A stretch of DNA of 6,875 nucleotides, taken from positions 1-6,875 of the forward strand of contig SLSQ01000069.1 in assembly GCA_007130355.1 (NCBI GenBank). The letters are read 5' to 3'. The notes under the pieces were generated by a model. It was not told the DNA's origin, made no database searches, and saw only the letters and a program-made list of their open reading frames with translations. Positions 5,540 to 6,875 of the stretch are shown here, in pieces (positions within the stretch are counted from its first letter, which is position 1; each line of letters starts with the position of its first letter). The position numbers and the translations under genes were made by a program. The DNA is from Trueperaceae bacterium (GTDB taxonomy: Bacteria > Deinococcota > Deinococci > Deinococcales > Trueperaceae).

Positions 5540-6822
5540 AGGTCGTCCGGGTCGGGGCCGAGGCGCGCTTCGATCGCGCGGGCGTGCGCCTCGAGCCGTT
5601 CGGCGCGCGCCATCCGGACGGCGGCCGGACCGATCCGCGCGATCGCCTCCGGCGAGAGGGCCACCAGCGGGATCACCTTCTGGAAATCGCGGACGTTCAC
5701 GGCGCTCGCGAAACGGGCGGTGGCCATCGTCGGCATCACGTGGCTCGGACCGGCCACGTAGTCGCCCGCCGCCTCCATCGCGTGGGCGCCGAGGAAGACG
5801 CCGCCGGCGGAGCGGACCTGCGGCAGGAGCGCCCACGGGTCCTCGACCAGCAGGCAGAGGTGCTCGGGCGCGAAGGCGTTCGCGACCCGCATCGCTTCGC
5901 CGGCGTCGGCGACGAGGAAGGCGAGGCCGCGCCGCTCGAGCGAGGCGCGCGCCTCCTCGGCGGTCGGCAGGTCCACGAGCCGGTCCTCGAGCGCCTGTAC
6001 GGTCGCGTCGAGCACCGCTTCGCTCCAGGTGGCCAGCGCCGGGCGGGCGTCGAGGTGCTCCGCCTGCGCGAGCAGGTCGGCGGCGACGTGCTGAGGATCG
6101 GCGTCCGGGCCGGCGACCACGAGCGTCTCGGTCGGCCCGGGGAGCGATTCGATCCCGACCGCGCCGAACGCCTGGCGCTTGGCCTCGACCACGAACCGGT
6201 TGCCCGGCCCCACGATCTTGTCGACGCGGTCCACCGATTCGGTCCCGTAGGCGAGCGCGGCGATCGCCTGCGCTCCGCCGATCCGCAGGAGCGTGCCGAC
6301 GCCGGCCGCCTGGGCGGCGTAGCGGACGGCGGCCGGCACCTCGCCGTCCGGACCGGGCGGGGTGGCCGCCACGATCTCGGGCACGCCGGCGACGCGGGCC
6401 GGCACGGCGCACATGAGCAGGCTGCTGAAGAGCGGCGCGGTGCCGCCCGGAGCGTAGACGCCGACGCGGTCGATCGGCCGTACCAGCTGCCCGAGCGTGG
6501 CGCCGTCGCGGGCGTCGAGGAACCCGTGGGCCGGCTGGCGTGCGTGGAAGGCGGCGATCCGTTCGGCGGCCAGGTCGATCGCGGCGCGCAGGTCGGGATC
6601 CAGTTCGTCGGCGGCGGCGGCGAGTCGTGCCTCCGGCACCTGAAGCGCGTCGAGGCGGACGCCGTCGAACCGTTCGGTGGCGTCGCGGACGGCGGCGTCC
6701 CCCCGCGTGCGCACGTCGTCGAGCAGGGTGCGGACGGCGGAGGCGACGTCCGCGTCGACGCCGACGCGACCCCGGTCGCGTACGGCGTCGAGGGAGGCGG
6801 CCAAGCCGCGGATGAGGCGCAT
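5536..6822 (-). CDS. hisD: histidinol dehydrogenase
   Basis: The last enzyme of histidine biosynthesis (428 residues, normal length), oxidising L-histidinol to L-histidine with two NAD+ at a zinc site in the cytosol. Family motifs are RVGVYAPGGTAPLFSSLLM (119-137), GGAQAIAALAYGTE (182-195), DKIVGPGN (201-208), LLAQAEH (250-256), APEHL (318-322), AGDYVAGPSHVMPT (352-365) and FASAVNVRDFQK (371-382). The expected zinc ligands Q253, H256, D354 and H413 and catalytic E320-H321 are all present. The usual AGPSE loop reads PGPTE (228-232), a conservative Ser-to-Thr change. I chose ATG 6822 over ATG 6831 because a TAGAAT -10 element overlaps the latter. That position puts ATG 6831 inside the promoter and makes ATG 6822 the first base of a leaderless message. 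Its stop overlaps the DUF218 start; other his genes are not in the window. Confidence 0.97.
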   Translation of the reverse strand: MRLIRGLAASLDAVRDRGRVGVDADVASAVRTLLDDVRTRGDAAVRDATERFDGVRLDALQVPEARLAAAADELDPDLRAAIDLAAERIAAFHARQPAHGFLDARDGATLGQLVRPIDRVGVYAPGGTAPLFSSLLMCAVPARVAGVPEIVAATPPGPDGEVPAAVRYAAQAAGVGTLLRIGGAQAIAALAYGTESVDRVDKIVGPGNRFVVEAKRQAFGAVGIESLPGPTETLVVAGPDADPQHVAADLLAQAEHLDARPALATWSEAVLDATVQALEDRLVDLPTAEEARASLERRGLAFLVADAGEAMRVANAFAPEHLCLLVEDPWALLPQVRSAGGVFLGAHAMEAAGDYVAGPSHVMPTMATARFASAVNVRDFQKVIPLVALSPEAIARIGPAAVRMARAERLEAHARAIEARLGPDPDDL

Positions 6823-6829
6823 GGCGGGC

Positions 6830-6835
6830 ATTCTA
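6830..6835 (-). promoter_or_regulatory. -10 element of a likely leaderless hisD promoter
   Basis: The minus strand reads TAGAAT, one mismatch from TATAAT, then 7 bases (GCCCGCC), then ATG at 6822. That is the arrangement of leaderless promoters known to be common in Deinococcus and in actinomycetes, with transcription starting on the A of ATG. No Shine-Dalgarno precedes either candidate ATG. The -35 region is not recognisable. This is the best -10 match in the window and decides the hisD start. Confidence 0.6.
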
Positions 6836-6875
6836 TCCGCGGTCCCGGCACGCGGACGGGCGCCCGCGCATGGCG
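6836..6875. other. short upstream region of hisD, no gene assigned
   Basis: Forty bases of very GC-rich sequence lie upstream of the hisD promoter. A 10-base palindrome CGGGCGCCCG (6857-6866) is visible. An ATG at 6870 on the plus strand could open a divergent gene, but only two codons are present, so nothing can be claimed. If a divergent gene does begin there, the palindrome would lie between the two genes. Confidence 0.3.

Noticed and set aside
5540..6412. Upstream extension of the DUF218 frame through hisD
   Set aside because: The extra sequence is Arg/Gly/Pro-rich with no domain and lies in another frame of hisD. The TTG at 5539 gives a normal basic plus hydrophobic N-terminus.
5058..6416. 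Plus-strand open frame of about 450 codons opposite hisD and the DUF218 gene
   Set aside because: It is mostly Arg, Pro, Gly and Ser runs, as expected for the mirror of GC-rich codons. hisD on the other strand has every active-site residue.
1..6875. Mobile element, CRISPR array, tRNA/rRNA or phage-type genes
   Set aside because: Scanned for direct repeats, terminal inverted repeats, tRNA-like arms and transposase or integrase motifs and saw none. The window is filled by housekeeping-type genes of uniform composition.

Overview
This is a chromosomal window from a very GC-rich bacterium. Codons end almost always in G or C, starts are a mix of ATG, GTG and TTG, and genes are packed with 4-base stop/start overlaps. 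The protein types are ordinary bacterial ones. The RseP-like protease sequence, the likely leaderless promoters (a -10-like hexamer about 7 bases before ATG) and the dxr/rseP proximity suggest Deinococcota (perhaps Trueperaceae-like). A deep-branching actinomycete lineage is also possible. This placement is inference from memory of families, not a database result.

Layout: (1) On the left, reading leftward, is an AcuB-like CBS-CBS-ACT protein (79-711). Its stop overlaps the GTG of a further gene cut by the window edge (1-82). (2) A 76-base divergent spacer (712-787) holds promoter-like sequence and a short palindrome. (3) A rightward block of four genes follows: dxr (788-1921), a site-2 protease with C-terminal CBS domains (1918-3075), an RseP-type site-2 protease with one PDZ domain (3143-4237), and a family-2 glycosyltransferase (4234-4899). 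The only gap in this block is 67 bases before rseP. It contains a 24-codon open frame that overlaps both neighbours and also a -10-like element. (4) A 37-base convergent spacer contains a perfect 12-base palindrome. (5) A leftward pair follows: hisD (5536-6822) and a DUF218/YdcF-like membrane-anchored protein (4937-5539), joined by a 4-base overlap.

Working together: dxr supplies the first committed step of MEP isoprenoid synthesis, and so ultimately the undecaprenyl/polyprenyl carrier. The glycosyltransferase may use an envelope or lipid-linked acceptor. The two intramembrane proteases would cleave membrane-anchored regulators or signal-peptide remnants. The rightward block therefore reads as an envelope/isoprenoid operon with two different intramembrane proteases in tandem. 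hisD is histidine biosynthesis and its partner DUF218 protein is of unknown substrate.

Nothing here is clearly a mobile element, CRISPR array, RNA gene or defence system. No non-coding stretch exceeds 100 bases. The points most worth a second look are the tandem site-2 proteases of different architecture, the mini-ORF/promoter overlap before rseP, and the leaderless-promoter evidence that moves the hisD start.
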